Shown in pieces: positions 15,720 through 25,617 of a stretch of 64,000 nt of DNA. The position numbers and the translations under genes are program-made. The stretch's first letter is position 1. The number at the start of each line of letters is the position of its first letter. The notes under the pieces are model-generated. The model did not search any database. It worked only from the letters and a program-made list of their open reading frames with translations, and was not told where the DNA came from. Source of the DNA: Streptomyces sp. SDr-06 (GTDB lineage: Bacteria; Actinomycetota; Actinomycetes; Streptomycetales; Streptomycetaceae); the NCBI RefSeq assembly GCF_003324565.1, contig NZ_QOLA01000011.1, positions 124,001-188,000 on the forward strand, read 5' to 3'.

Positions 15720-16616
15720 TCAGCCCCAGTCGACGGCGGCGCGCAGCAGCCATTCCTGCGCCCGCGCGATGTGCGCGATGCCGAGTGTGCCGGTGCGCAC
15801 CGCCAGGAAGTAGGTGCGCAGCGGCGGCACGGGAGGGTCGAGGAGCGTCACCACCTCACCCTGCTCCAGGGCCGTCTCGCACAGGTAGCGCGGCAGCACC
15901 GCGAGGCCCGCACCAGCCGTCACCGCGGCGAGGACCGCCCGCAGGTCGGGGGCGATGACCGTGCCCGCAACGGCCGGTTTGGCGTCGAACACCGAGGCCC
16001 AGTAGCGCGTGACCAGGGGGAGCGACTCATGGACCTCCACCACCGGGATCGGCTCCAGGACGTGCGGACCGGCGTGCCGCAGGGCGCCCGGTCCGAGCCG
16101 TGCCGCCCAGCGCACCCCGGCGACCAGGACGTGTTCCTCGTCGCACAGCGGAGTCGAGCTCAGCAGCCGACCCCGCGGCCGGGCGGTGGCGATGGCCAGA
16201 TCGTGGTGGCCGGCGGCCAGGCCCTCCAGGGTCTCCTCGGCACTGCCGAAGGTGGCCCGCAGCGCGAGGCCCTGCGGGACGAGCCGGGTGAGGGCGGGCA
16301 GAGCGCGCAGCGAGGTGAACTCGGGCGGCCCGGCCAGATGCAGGGTCCGCGGACCCTGCTCCTCGCGGAGACCGGAGTCGGTGATCTCGACGAGCGCGTC
16401 CAGGTGGGGCGCGGCCCGCTGGGCCAGCTCGTCGCCGATGGTCGTCGGGGTCACGCCGCGCGCCTGGCGCAGGAAGAGCGGGCGGCCCAACTGCCGCTCC
16501 AGGGTGCGTATCTGGCTGGTCACCGCGGGCTGCGAGAGCCCGAGCAGCGCGGCGGCCCGGGTGAAGGAGCCGGCCCGGTGCACGGTGACGAACGTACGCA
16601 GCAGGGCAAGGTTCAT
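15720..16616 (-). CDS. LysR family transcriptional regulator
   Basis: A 298-residue LysR protein. The N-terminal helix-turn-helix (MNLALLRTFVTVHRAGSFT, then LGLSQPAVTSQIRTLE) is followed by a substrate-binding domain from about residue 90. Its target is not evident, because the usual divergent partner is missing: 218 bp of non-coding DNA precede the next gene, which is on the same strand. An AT-rich stretch (ACTATAAATATG, about 16665-16676) just upstream may hold its promoter. Confidence 0.9.
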   Translation of the reverse strand: MNLALLRTFVTVHRAGSFTRAAALLGLSQPAVTSQIRTLERQLGRPLFLRQARGVTPTTIGDELAQRAAPHLDALVEITDSGLREEQGPRTLHLAGPPEFTSLRALPALTRLVPQGLALRATFGSAEETLEGLAAGHHDLAIATARPRGRLLSSTPLCDEEHVLVAGVRWAARLGPGALRHAGPHVLEPIPVVEVHESLPLVTRYWASVFDAKPAVAGTVIAPDLRAVLAAVTAGAGLAVLPRYLCETALEQGEVVTLLDPPVPPLRTYFLAVRTGTLGIAHIARAQEWLLRAAVDWG

Positions 16617-16762
16617 GCTGCCCTCCCGTCCTGAACTGCCTCACAACGTCCCCGGCCGGACACAACTATAAATATGTCGATAGGTCTCTGTCGCTACCGT
16701 GATTGGACACTGACGCAGAGTCAACTAGCCTTGTCCGAGCGGTTGTCCGTGCACGGAAACCG

Positions 16763-16801
16763 GGGCGGTCCGAGCCATGAGGGGGGAGGCTCGGACCGTC
16801 C
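16763..16801. terminator. terminator after the cystathionine-lyase operon
   Basis: A perfect 11-bp stem (CGGTCCGAGCC, 16766-16776, with 16788-16798), extended by three more pairs including one G-U. It lies 33 bp past the stop of the minus-strand lyase gene. Confidence 0.75.
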
Positions 16802-16833
16802 GTCTTACGTAGTGGATGTGCTCCACACCGAAA

Positions 16834-17958
16834 TCATCCGGCGGAAGCCGCCCGGTCCAGGGCGCGCTCCACATCGGCGATCAGATCCGGGGCGTCCTCC
16901 GCGCCGACCGAGAAGCGGATGAAGCCTTCCGCCACCGCGTCGCCTCCCCAGCGGCCGCGCCGCTCCGCCGTGGACCGCACCCCGCCGAAGCTGGTGGCGT
17001 CGTCGACGAGCCGCAGCGACTGAAGGAACCGCTCGGCGAAGGCACGGTCGGGCAGGTCGAAGGAGACCACACAGCCGAACCGCCGCATCTGCGCCGAGGC
17101 CAGGGCGTACGACGGGTCCGACGGCAGCCCCGGGTAGCGCAGCGCGGTCACCTCGGAGCGCTCGGCCAGCGCCTCGGCGAGCGCGAGGGCGGTCGCCGCC
17201 TGCCGGTCGACGCGCAACTGCAGCGTGGCCAGCGAGCGGTGGGCCAGCCACGCCTCCATGGGCCCCGGGATCGCCCCGACGACCTTGCGCCACGTGCGTA
17301 CGCGTGCGGCGAGGCTTGGATCACGGCACACGACATAGCCGAGCAGAACATCGCCGTGCCCGGTCAGGCCCTTGGTGCCGCTGGCGACCGCGAAGTCCGC
17401 GCCGAGTTCCAGAGGACGCTGCCCGAGCGGTGTGGCCAGCGTGTTGTCGACCGCCACCAGCGCGCCCGCGTCGTGGGCGGCCCGCGTCAGCCGGCGTACG
17501 TCGCACACGTCGAGCCCCGGGTTGGAGGGCGTCTCGATCCACAGCAGCTTCGCGCCGTCCAGGTGCGCCAGTTGGGCATCACCGGCGGTCGGGGCGGTGC
17601 GCACCTCGATGCCGTACGCCTCCAGTTGCTCGCGGACCAGCGGCAGGGCCTGATAGCCGTCGTCCGGCAGGACCACCGTGTCTCCGGCGCGGGCCTGGGA
17701 GAGCAGCACGGCCGAGATCGCCGCCATCCCGGAGGCGAAGACGATCGCCTCGGCACTCTCGTCGGGGGACTCCAGCTCGGCGACGGCCCGCTCCAGATGG
17801 GTCCATGTCGGATTGGTGTCGCGACCGTAGGTGTAGGGACCGGTCGCCTCGCCGGGGAGGTGGAAGTGGGCGGCGAACACCGGCCCGGGCAGGGTGGGTT
17901 CGTAGGCCACCGGCTCGGGAAGCCCGGCGCGTACCGAACGAGTGCCGTCACCTGTCAT
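16834..17958 (-). CDS. cystathionine gamma-lyase/synthase family PLP enzyme
   Basis: A 374-residue Cys/Met-metabolism PLP enzyme. Visible features are YTYGRDTNPTW at the substrate entrance, FASGMAAISAVLL, LWIETPSNPGLDV, the cofactor Asp in VAVDNTLATP, and the PLP Lys in ASGTKGLTGHGD (about residue 200). Members cleave cystathionine or make it from O-acyl homoserine, and the exact reaction cannot be fixed here. ATG 17958 overlaps the stop of ptpA by 4 bp (ATGA), which indicates translational coupling. Confidence 0.88.
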   Translation of the reverse strand: MTGDGTRSVRAGLPEPVAYEPTLPGPVFAAHFHLPGEATGPYTYGRDTNPTWTHLERAVAELESPDESAEAIVFASGMAAISAVLLSQARAGDTVVLPDDGYQALPLVREQLEAYGIEVRTAPTAGDAQLAHLDGAKLLWIETPSNPGLDVCDVRRLTRAAHDAGALVAVDNTLATPLGQRPLELGADFAVASGTKGLTGHGDVLLGYVVCRDPSLAARVRTWRKVVGAIPGPMEAWLAHRSLATLQLRVDRQAATALALAEALAERSEVTALRYPGLPSDPSYALASAQMRRFGCVVSFDLPDRAFAERFLQSLRLVDDATSFGGVRSTAERRGRWGGDAVAEGFIRFSVGAEDAPDLIADVERALDRAASAG

Positions 17959-18449
17959 GCCGCACGCTCCCTTTCGTCGCGGATGGCGTCGAGCAGCCCC
18001 TCGCTCGCCGCCTCCACCATCTCCAGGCATTCCTCGAAGCCTTCGCGCCCGCCGTAGTACGGATCGGGCACCTCCAGGTCTGCCACGGCACGGGGGTCGT
18101 AGGAGCGCAGCAGTCTCACCTTGGCGGCCTCGGCCGGGGTCGGTGCGAGGCGGCGCAGTTCCCGCAGGTGGCCCTCGTCCAGGGCGATCACGAGATCGAG
18201 CCGGGCGAACCAGGAAGCGCGGAACTGCCGTGCCGTGTGGGACGTTTCATAACCGTGCTCGTCCAGCACCGAGACGGTGCGCGGGTCGGCCGGGTCGCCT
18301 TCGTGCCAGCCTCCGGTCCCCGCGCTCTCCGCCTCGACCAGGCCCGCGAGCCCGGCCTCGGCAACCCGGGCCCGGAAGACGGATTCGGCCATCGGCGAGC
18401 GGCAGATGTTGCCCGTGCAGACGAAGCAGACGTAATAGGGGGTGGCCAA
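17955..18449 (-). CDS. ptpA: low-molecular-weight protein tyrosine phosphatase PtpA
   Basis: A 164-residue low-molecular-weight phosphatase. The P-loop is VCTGNICRS (nucleophile Cys11, Arg17) and the general acid Asp is in VPDPYYGG. It dephosphorylates phosphotyrosine proteins. The S. coelicolor PtpA of the same size influences antibiotic production when overexpressed. The start is TTG at 18449, only 3 nt after the upstream stop, with an AAGGA inside the upstream gene. It is coupled to the lyase downstream. Confidence 0.93.
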   Translation of the reverse strand: MATPYYVCFVCTGNICRSPMAESVFRARVAEAGLAGLVEAESAGTGGWHEGDPADPRTVSVLDEHGYETSHTARQFRASWFARLDLVIALDEGHLRELRRLAPTPAEAAKVRLLRSYDPRAVADLEVPDPYYGGREGFEECLEMVEAASEGLLDAIRDERERAA

Positions 18450-18452
18450 CGC

Positions 18453-18833
18453 TCAGTCCTTGCCGTCGGGGAGTACGACGTGCATCGCCCAGGACACGAT
18501 CGAGATGATCAGGGCGCCGAGCACGGCGGTCCAGAATCCCTCGACGTGGAAGCTGAGGTCGAGCTTGTCGGCGAGCCAGGAGGTCAGCAGCAGCATCAAC
18601 GCATTGATCACCAGGGTGATCAGGCCGAGCGTGAGGATGAAGAGGGGGAACGACAGGAACTTCACCACGGGCTTCACGACGAAATTCACCACGCCGAAGA
18701 CCAGGGCGACGAGTATCAGCGTCAGCGCCTTCTTGCCGGTGTTGTCCCCGGTGAGGGTGATGTTCTTCACCAGCCAGATGGCCACCGCGAGGGCGGCCGC
18801 GTTGGCGATCGTCTTGACTACGAAATTCTTCAT
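18453..18833 (-). CDS. phage-holin family 4 (YvlD-like) membrane protein
   Basis: A 126-residue protein with four hydrophobic segments: NAAALAVAIWLV; ALTLILVALVFGVVNFVV followed by FPLFILTLGLITLVINALMLL; and VLGALIISIVSWAMHVVL. It matches the YvlD/holin-4 family, which is widespread in bacteria and not linked to phage lysis in most genomes. ATG 18833 is chosen because the upstream frame lacks homology. It heads the ptpA operon and is divergent from the cupin gene. Confidence 0.85.
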   Translation of the reverse strand: MKNFVVKTIANAAALAVAIWLVKNITLTGDNTGKKALTLILVALVFGVVNFVVKPVVKFLSFPLFILTLGLITLVINALMLLLTSWLADKLDLSFHVEGFWTAVLGALIISIVSWAMHVVLPDGKD

Positions 18834-18883
18834 GGGTCTGATCGTGGCAGACCTGATCGACACGAGCGCAGGGGCAGAGAGCG

Positions 18884-19201
18884 ATGAAACATTTCCGGCT
18901 CGACGAGTTGGAGGCGGAACGGGCCGCCAACGACGGTGCGTATCTCCAGTTCCTGCGGGAGCGGAACATGTCGGCGGGGCTGTATGCCCTCGACGCGGGC
19001 GCGCACGACTCGCAGTCGCCGCACGCACAGGACGAGATCTACTTCGTGGTGAGCGGCCGCGCCTCGATCACCGTGGGCCTGGAGACGACGCAGATCGCGC
19101 GCGGCAGCGTGGTCTACGTGCCGGCCGGGGTGGCGCACAAGTTCCACCACATCACGGAGGATCTGAGGGTTCTGGTCGTCTTCTCTCCGCCTGAGAGCTG
19201 A
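18884..19201 (+). CDS. small cupin domain protein
   Basis: A 105-residue single-domain cupin. Motif 1 residues appear in SPHAQDEIYFVVSGRA (His, Glu) and motif 2 in VYVPAGVAHKFHHI (His). A metal ion is probably bound by these His/Glu side chains. The function is unknown; such proteins act as small-molecule isomerases, dioxygenases or sensors. It is divergent from the holin-like gene with 50 bp between the starts. Confidence 0.85.
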   Translation: MKHFRLDELEAERAANDGAYLQFLRERNMSAGLYALDAGAHDSQSPHAQDEIYFVVSGRASITVGLETTQIARGSVVYVPAGVAHKFHHITEDLRVLVVFSPPES

Positions 19202-19363
19202 GGGTCGTCCCCGATTCTCCCTAGGGGTGCGGTCAGGGGAGTTCAAGGGCTGCGAGGGCCCCGCCCGGTGCCCCCTCGCCCCTAGCATCGAGAGTGTCGA
19301 GAGCACGGAACTCGCGAACTGACGGAAACCCGCCAGGAAAACTGACAGAAAGAGGTAAGGACG

Positions 19364-19585
19364 ATGGCCGCACGGGAGATATTCGCGGGGATGCCCTGGT
19401 GGGTGAAGTGGGTCGCCGTGCCCGTCATCGCCCTGGTCGTGTTCGGCGGTCTGATCGCCAGCGTGGTCGGCTTCCTGTTCGGGCTGCTCTTCAAGGTCCT
19501 GGTCTTCGTGGCCCTGGTCGGCGGTCTGATCTACGTCGTGCGGAGGTTCATGTCCTCCTCGTCCTCCTCGCACAGCGACTGGTAG
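19364..19585 (+). CDS. DUF5326-like small membrane protein
   Basis: A 73-residue protein with two adjacent hydrophobic segments (about residues 15-37 and 40-60) and a Ser-rich tail. It is a streptomycete-typical protein of unknown role. AAGGA precedes the ATG by 5-6 nt. A terminator follows 6 bp after the stop. Confidence 0.8.
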   Translation: MAAREIFAGMPWWVKWVAVPVIALVVFGGLIASVVGFLFGLLFKVLVFVALVGGLIYVVRRFMSSSSSSHSDW

Positions 19586-19591
19586 CGGGGC

Positions 19592-19618
19592 CCGGGCGGA
19601 ACATGTGATTCCGCCCGG
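19592..19618 (+). terminator. terminator before ssgR
   Basis: CCGGGCGGAA (19592-19601) and TTCCGCCCGG (19609-19618) form a perfect 10-bp stem with a 7-nt loop. The rest of the 310-bp gap up to ssgR (19586-19895) holds GC-rich sequence and presumably the ssgR promoter, which I cannot place confidently. Confidence 0.75.
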
Positions 19619-19895
19619 AGCCCGCACCGGGCCCGGACAAGGGACCGGGCCGACGCGGCGCGCCGCGTCCAGGGCGTACGGGGATTAGCCCGGCCGGGGG
19701 AACGGACCTGGCTGAACCCCCTTCCTCCACGAGGGCGGCCATTAGAGTGGCAAGCCTCTGCCGCCCCTTGGGAACCACGGGTCCTGACCGGACCCGGCCA
19801 CCGGCCCGTGACGCCGACCCCGGGTCCGCGGCGGCCGCGCGGGGGTGGCCCCCGCGGGCGGGCGGGTTGCCCGTCAGCACGCCTGGGGGTGACCT

Positions 19896-20666
19896 GTGGC
19901 CACGGCTTCGAACACCGCCGTCCCTACCCTGATCGGCTCGGTCCAGCGCGCCCTGCGCCTGCTTGAGGCCGTGGGCTCCCACCGGGACGGTGCGCCCGCC
20001 AAACAGCTGGCGCGCGAGGCGGGACTGCCGCTCCCCACCGCCTACCACCTGCTGCGGACCCTGACCCATGAGGGTTATCTGCGGCGCGAGAACGGGGTGT
20101 TCGTCCTCGGCGCGGCGGCCGAGCGGCTGGCGGACGGCGGAGCTCTGCAGAATCGTCGCAGCAAGATCACTGATGCGCTCGTCCGCTGGCGGGACTCCAT
20201 CGGGGTGCCCGTCTACTTCGCCGTCTACCGTGAGGGTGAGATCGAGATCGCCGGGGTTGCCGACACCCCGGCCGCGCCCGCCGTCGAGGAGTGGGCCGAC
20301 TTCCGCGAGACCGGCCACGCCCACGCGATCGGCCAGTGCCTGCTCAGCCAGCTCGACGAGCGCACCCGCGAGGACTACCTGGACCGGCATCCGGTCGAGG
20401 CGATCACCCCCTACACCGTGCGGGACCGACGGGCCCTCGCGGAACGGCTGGCCGCTACGGAGCGTATGCAACCCGTGATCGAACGGCAGGAGTACGCCCT
20501 GGGCACCGTCTGCGCCGCCATCCCCATCACGGCCGGCTCCAGCGCCGCGACCATGGCCATTTCCGTCCCCCTCCACCAGGAAGAACGGTTGCTGCCCGCG
20601 ATCGAGCAACTGCGTGGTGAAGTGGGCGGCCTGCTCCGTTCGGTCGCGTTCTCTATCAGTATCTGA
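19896..20666 (+). CDS. ssgR: SsgR, IclR-family activator of ssgA
   Basis: A 256-residue IclR-type regulator. The N-terminal winged helix (SVQRALRLLEAVG, then AKQLAREAGLPLPTAYHLL) is followed by the effector domain (about residues 85-250). In S. coelicolor SsgR directly activates ssgA and thereby sporulation-specific cell division. Position immediately upstream of ssgA on the same strand identifies it. GTG 19896 has GGGGGTGA about 5-8 nt upstream. A 101-bp gap to ssgA should contain the SsgR-dependent promoter. Confidence 0.93.
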   Translation: MATASNTAVPTLIGSVQRALRLLEAVGSHRDGAPAKQLAREAGLPLPTAYHLLRTLTHEGYLRRENGVFVLGAAAERLADGGALQNRRSKITDALVRWRDSIGVPVYFAVYREGEIEIAGVADTPAAPAVEEWADFRETGHAHAIGQCLLSQLDERTREDYLDRHPVEAITPYTVRDRRALAERLAATERMQPVIERQEYALGTVCAAIPITAGSSAATMAISVPLHQEERLLPAIEQLRGEVGGLLRSVAFSISI

Positions 20667-20767
20667 AATATCACTCCTTGTGATCTGCTAGCGCTTCCAG
20701 CACGATGGTGTCAAGAGGGCCATGGGGGATCATTCCTGGCCAGTTCAGCTACAGCGGGGTACGTGCG

Positions 20768-21202
20768 ATGCGTGAAGCGGTTCAGGCAGAAGTGATGATG
20801 AACTTCCTCGTCTCCGAGGAGCTTTCCTTCCGGATCCCGGTGGAGCTGACGTATGAGGCGACGGATCCGTACGCGGTGCGCATGACCTTCCATCTTCCCG
20901 GGGACGCGCCCGTCACCTGGGCCTTCGGCCGCGAGCTGCTGCTCGACGGCATCAACAGGCCCGCCGGGGACGGGGATGTGCGGGTCGAGCCCGCCGACCC
21001 CGAGATGCTCTCCGACGTGCACATCCGCCTCCAGGTGGGCGGCGACCGGGCCCTCTTCCGAGCCGGCGCGGCCCCCCTGGTGGCCTTCCTCGACCGCACC
21101 GACAAGCTCGTTCCGCTCGGCCAGGAGTGGACGCTCGGCGAGTTCGGCGAGCACCTGGAGGACGCGCTCGGGCGCATCCTCGCGGAGGAGAACGCCGGCT
21201 GA
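20768..21202 (+). CDS. ssgA: SsgA, sporulation-specific cell division activator
   Basis: A 144-residue SsgA-like protein starting MREAVQAEVMMNFLVSEELS, with the conserved WAFGRELLLDG (about residues 60-70) and FLDRTDKLVPLGQE. SsgA localises future septum sites through SsgB and FtsZ during aerial hypha sporulation and stimulates branching. SsgA-like proteins exist only in morphologically complex actinobacteria, which supports the genus assignment. It follows ssgR and converges on the YibE/F gene with a 5-bp gap. Confidence 0.95.
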   Translation: MREAVQAEVMMNFLVSEELSFRIPVELTYEATDPYAVRMTFHLPGDAPVTWAFGRELLLDGINRPAGDGDVRVEPADPEMLSDVHIRLQVGGDRALFRAGAAPLVAFLDRTDKLVPLGQEWTLGEFGEHLEDALGRILAEENAG

Positions 21203-21207
21203 CCCGC

Positions 21208-22554
21208 CTACTTCTTGCGGCGGCGGCCGCCCCCGCCGCGCACCAGGCCGGGTCGCGGCGCCGGGCGGGCCCCGGAGGCGGGCCGGTCCGCGGAGACCAC
21301 CAGGGCGGCCAGTGCGGTCGTGAGCGGAACGGAGGCGACCAGTCCGATCGATCCGACCAGCGTGCGGACGATCTCCTCGGCGACCAGCTCGCTGTTGGCC
21401 ACCGTGCCCACGCTGCTCTGCGCGATCGAGAACAGCAGCAACAGCGGGAGGGCCGCGCCCGCGTAGGCGAGCACCAGGGTGTTCACCACCGACGCGATGT
21501 GGTCGCGGCCGATCCGGATGCCCGCCCGGTACAGGCCGCGCGGGCCCATCGTCGGGTTCGCGTCGTGCAGCTCCCAGACCGCCGAGGTCTGGGTGACCGT
21601 CACGTCGTCGAGGACGCCGAGCGAGCCGATGATGACGCCGGCCAGCAGCAGCCCGGACATGTCGATGTTCGGGTAGAGGCCGTGGATCAGACCGGTGTTG
21701 TCGTCGGTGTTGCCGGTGAGCGAGGCCCAGCCGATGAACAGCGAGCCGAGCAGCCCGATCAGCATCAGCGAGGCGAGGGTGCCGAGGACGGCGACCGAGG
21801 TGCGCGCCGAGAGACCGTGACACATGTAGAGCGCGATCAGCATGATCGCGCTCGCCCCGACCACCGCCACGAGCAGCGGGTTGGAGCCCTGCAGGACCGC
21901 CGGGAGGATGAACAGGGTCAGCACGGCGAACGAGACCACCAGGGCGATCAGCGCCATCACCCCGCGCAGCCGGCCGACGACCACGACGGCGAGCGCGAAG
22001 ATCCCGGCGAGCAGCGCCATGGGGAACCGGCGGTTCACATCGCTCACCGAATACTGCAGGTCATGGGGTGCGTCGGGGGCGTACGCGACGATCACACCCT
22101 GGCCCGCGTGGAGCTGGCGCGGGGAGTCGGGCTGGACGATCTCGGTGAAGGTGCGGCCCTTCTCCTTGCCCGAGGTGACCTCGACGGTGGCCTTGCCGCA
22201 CAGGCCCCGCTGGGCGTTCCTGGCCTGCTGGCCCTCGGCCGTGGACGTGTCGCCGTTCGACGGAGTCTGACCGGCGTTGACCGTCTTGCAGTCGACCTTG
22301 TCCACACTGAGGACCTTGGCCTGCTGGGTCTGGCGGTCGAAGCCGACGCCGGTGCGCTGGTGGGGCGGGGCGCCGCCCGGCCACAGCACCACGAGCCCCA
22401 CAAGTACCGCTGTGGAGAAAGGAATCAGCACAGCGGCGATGACTTTGCGCAGGTGCTTCGACACCGGTGCGGCGGGGCCGTGGCCGTGCGAGTGGCCATG
22501 CCCGTGGCCGTGTCCACCGTGCTGGTGCGGAGGGTGCGGTTCTGGTGAGGTCAC
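21208..22554 (-). CDS. YibE/F family membrane protein with His-rich N-terminus
   Basis: A 448-residue integral membrane protein of the YibE/F family with about eight membrane segments in the C-terminal two thirds. A cytosolic N-terminal stretch alternates His and Gly (HGGHGHGHGHSHGHG, about residues 12-26) and probably binds metal. A first membrane segment and an external domain with paired cysteines (about 85-125) follow, then the membrane core including SLGVLDDVTVTQ. The role of the family is unresolved. It is divergent from thiC and lies beside the TPP riboswitch. Confidence 0.85.
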   Translation of the reverse strand: MTSPEPHPPHQHGGHGHGHGHSHGHGPAAPVSKHLRKVIAAVLIPFSTAVLVGLVVLWPGGAPPHQRTGVGFDRQTQQAKVLSVDKVDCKTVNAGQTPSNGDTSTAEGQQARNAQRGLCGKATVEVTSGKEKGRTFTEIVQPDSPRQLHAGQGVIVAYAPDAPHDLQYSVSDVNRRFPMALLAGIFALAVVVVGRLRGVMALIALVVSFAVLTLFILPAVLQGSNPLLVAVVGASAIMLIALYMCHGLSARTSVAVLGTLASLMLIGLLGSLFIGWASLTGNTDDNTGLIHGLYPNIDMSGLLLAGVIIGSLGVLDDVTVTQTSAVWELHDANPTMGPRGLYRAGIRIGRDHIASVVNTLVLAYAGAALPLLLLFSIAQSSVGTVANSELVAEEIVRTLVGSIGLVASVPLTTALAALVVSADRPASGARPAPRPGLVRGGGGRRRKK

Positions 22555-22634
22555 CGCCCGATCATCGCAAGAACGGAGGGGGCCCTCTGTTCAGCGCGCC
22601 AGTGATGACGCTAGCGTGGTGACACCTTTGCACA

Positions 22635-22745
22635 CGCGGGAGCTCGGAGCACCGGGCTGAGAGGGCGCTGAAATCCGTACGAACCGTACGGAAGAGGCTG
22701 CGCCGACCGCCGAACCTGTTACCGGGTAATGCCGGCGTAGGGAGT
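22635..22745 (+). promoter_or_regulatory. TPP riboswitch (THI element) of thiC
   Basis: The conserved TPP aptamer blocks are present: GGGAGCTCGGAGCACCGGG, CTGAGAGG (22657-22664), a variable arm (CCGTACGAACCGTACGG, 22675-22691), CGAACCTGTTACCGGGTAATG and CCGGCGTAGGGAG. The last block contains the purine-rich sequence used as the thiC ribosome-binding site. Binding of thiamine pyrophosphate would therefore most simply block translation. Confidence 0.93.
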
Positions 22746-22752
22746 AGGTCTC

Positions 22753-24531
<1,779 letters not shown>

Positions 24532-24546
24532 GACGGTGCGGTACGC

Positions 24547-24583
24547 GCGCTGTTCCGGGCGCCCGGGGCTTCCGGGACAGCGC
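24547..24583 (+). terminator. thiC terminator
   Basis: A 12-bp stem with one G-U pair (24547-24558 with 24572-24583; GCGCTGTTCCGG and CCGGGACAGCGC), 15 bp past the thiC stop and 16 bp before the convergent membrane protein gene. Confidence 0.8.
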
Positions 24584-24599
24584 ACGGCCTGCTGCCCGC

Positions 24600-25439
24600 T
24601 CAGTCCGGCTGGTGCTCGGGTCCGCCGAAGTCGGGGCTGGTGAAGTCCGGGCTGGTGAAGCTCGGGTGGCTGGTGGGGGAGGCGCCCTCGTCGGGGCTGT
24701 CGAAGCCGGGCCGGTCATAGCCGAGGGTGGGGATGCGGCCGATCGGGCGGCGCGGGGCCGGTGCGCCGGGGTCCACGCTCGGGTCGGCCAGCGCGTCGCG
24801 CAGGAACGGGTAGATGCCGCGTTCCAGCAGGGCGTGGCGCCAGGCCTCGCGGGCGCGGGCGAACTCCTGGGTGCGCTCGTCCGGGGCGTCCGCCTCGCTG
24901 TCCTCGTCGATGGCCACCACCTGGGTCGCGCCGTTGCGCACCGCGGTGATCAGCAGTCCGACGGCGGCGGCCAGGATCGCGGCGGCGGTCAGCGCGCCGA
25001 AGAACCAGCCCGCCGTCAGCATCGTGTCGGCGAAGGCCGGCACCGGGTTGAGCATCTTCAGGATGTAGCCGACCAGCAGGAAGATCGCGGCGGCGGTTCC
25101 CGCGAGCACCGGGGCGAGCACGGCGACGACCGCGCCGACGCCCGCGCCCGAGGGCTCCAGCGGTACGCCCTCGGCGGGTGCCAGGACGGAGTCGTGCGCG
25201 GTGCCGGTGCTGGGCGCGCGCAGCTCTTCGCGCGCCTTGACGTAGTTCTCGTACTCGGCGGCCGCCCGCTCGGTGACGAACGTGCCGGCGGCGAGCACCA
25301 TGGTGCGCAGCTGCACGGCGTTGAGGCGGTCGCCGATACCGGACAGCTCGGGCCGTTCATGCGCGGTGCGCAGTGCCTCGTCGAGGATCCGCTCGAACTC
25401 CGGGCGGTCCTCGGTGAGCAGGTGCGGAGCGCTGTTCAT
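24600..25439 (-). CDS. membrane protein, function unknown
   Basis: A 279-residue protein. A soluble N-terminal helical region (about 1-85) is followed by two or three membrane segments (AVVAVLAPVLAGTAAAIFLLV, about 105-130, and FFGALTAAAILAAAVGLLI, about 148-168). A cytosolic C-terminal domain (about 175-225) ends in a Pro/Asp/Phe-rich tail with repeated FTSPDF. ATG 25439 is preferred over 25445 because the GGGGG at 25446-25450 is correctly spaced only for the former. I do not recognise a characterised family. Confidence 0.75.
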   Translation of the reverse strand: MNSAPHLLTEDRPEFERILDEALRTAHERPELSGIGDRLNAVQLRTMVLAAGTFVTERAAAEYENYVKAREELRAPSTGTAHDSVLAPAEGVPLEPSGAGVGAVVAVLAPVLAGTAAAIFLLVGYILKMLNPVPAFADTMLTAGWFFGALTAAAILAAAVGLLITAVRNGATQVVAIDEDSEADAPDERTQEFARAREAWRHALLERGIYPFLRDALADPSVDPGAPAPRRPIGRIPTLGYDRPGFDSPDEGASPTSHPSFTSPDFTSPDFGGPEHQPD

Positions 25440-25617
25440 GTGCATCCCCCGATGCTCCGTAGGGCCGGGAAGCCCGCCTGGTGAACGGGCAGTTGGCGGA
25501 AACGGAGGAGAGCCTGCTACGGATAACCCGATGGTAGAGCCGCTACGGCACGGGGTGACAGGGTGTTTCCGGAAATGGCATACCCGGCGCTTTGCAGAAG
25601 GCCTTCCCGGTCAACCG

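Noticed and set aside
18453..18833. Holin-family protein as a sign of a prophage
   Set aside because: YvlD/holin-4 proteins are common chromosomal membrane proteins, and no other phage gene is nearby.
19545..19575. TCC-rich short tandem pattern
   Set aside because: It encodes the poly-Ser tail of the DUF5326-like protein.
21127..22548. 473-codon plus-strand frame opposite the YibE/F gene
   Set aside because: The minus-strand YibE/F protein has clear membrane segments and family features, and the plus-strand product is low-complexity.
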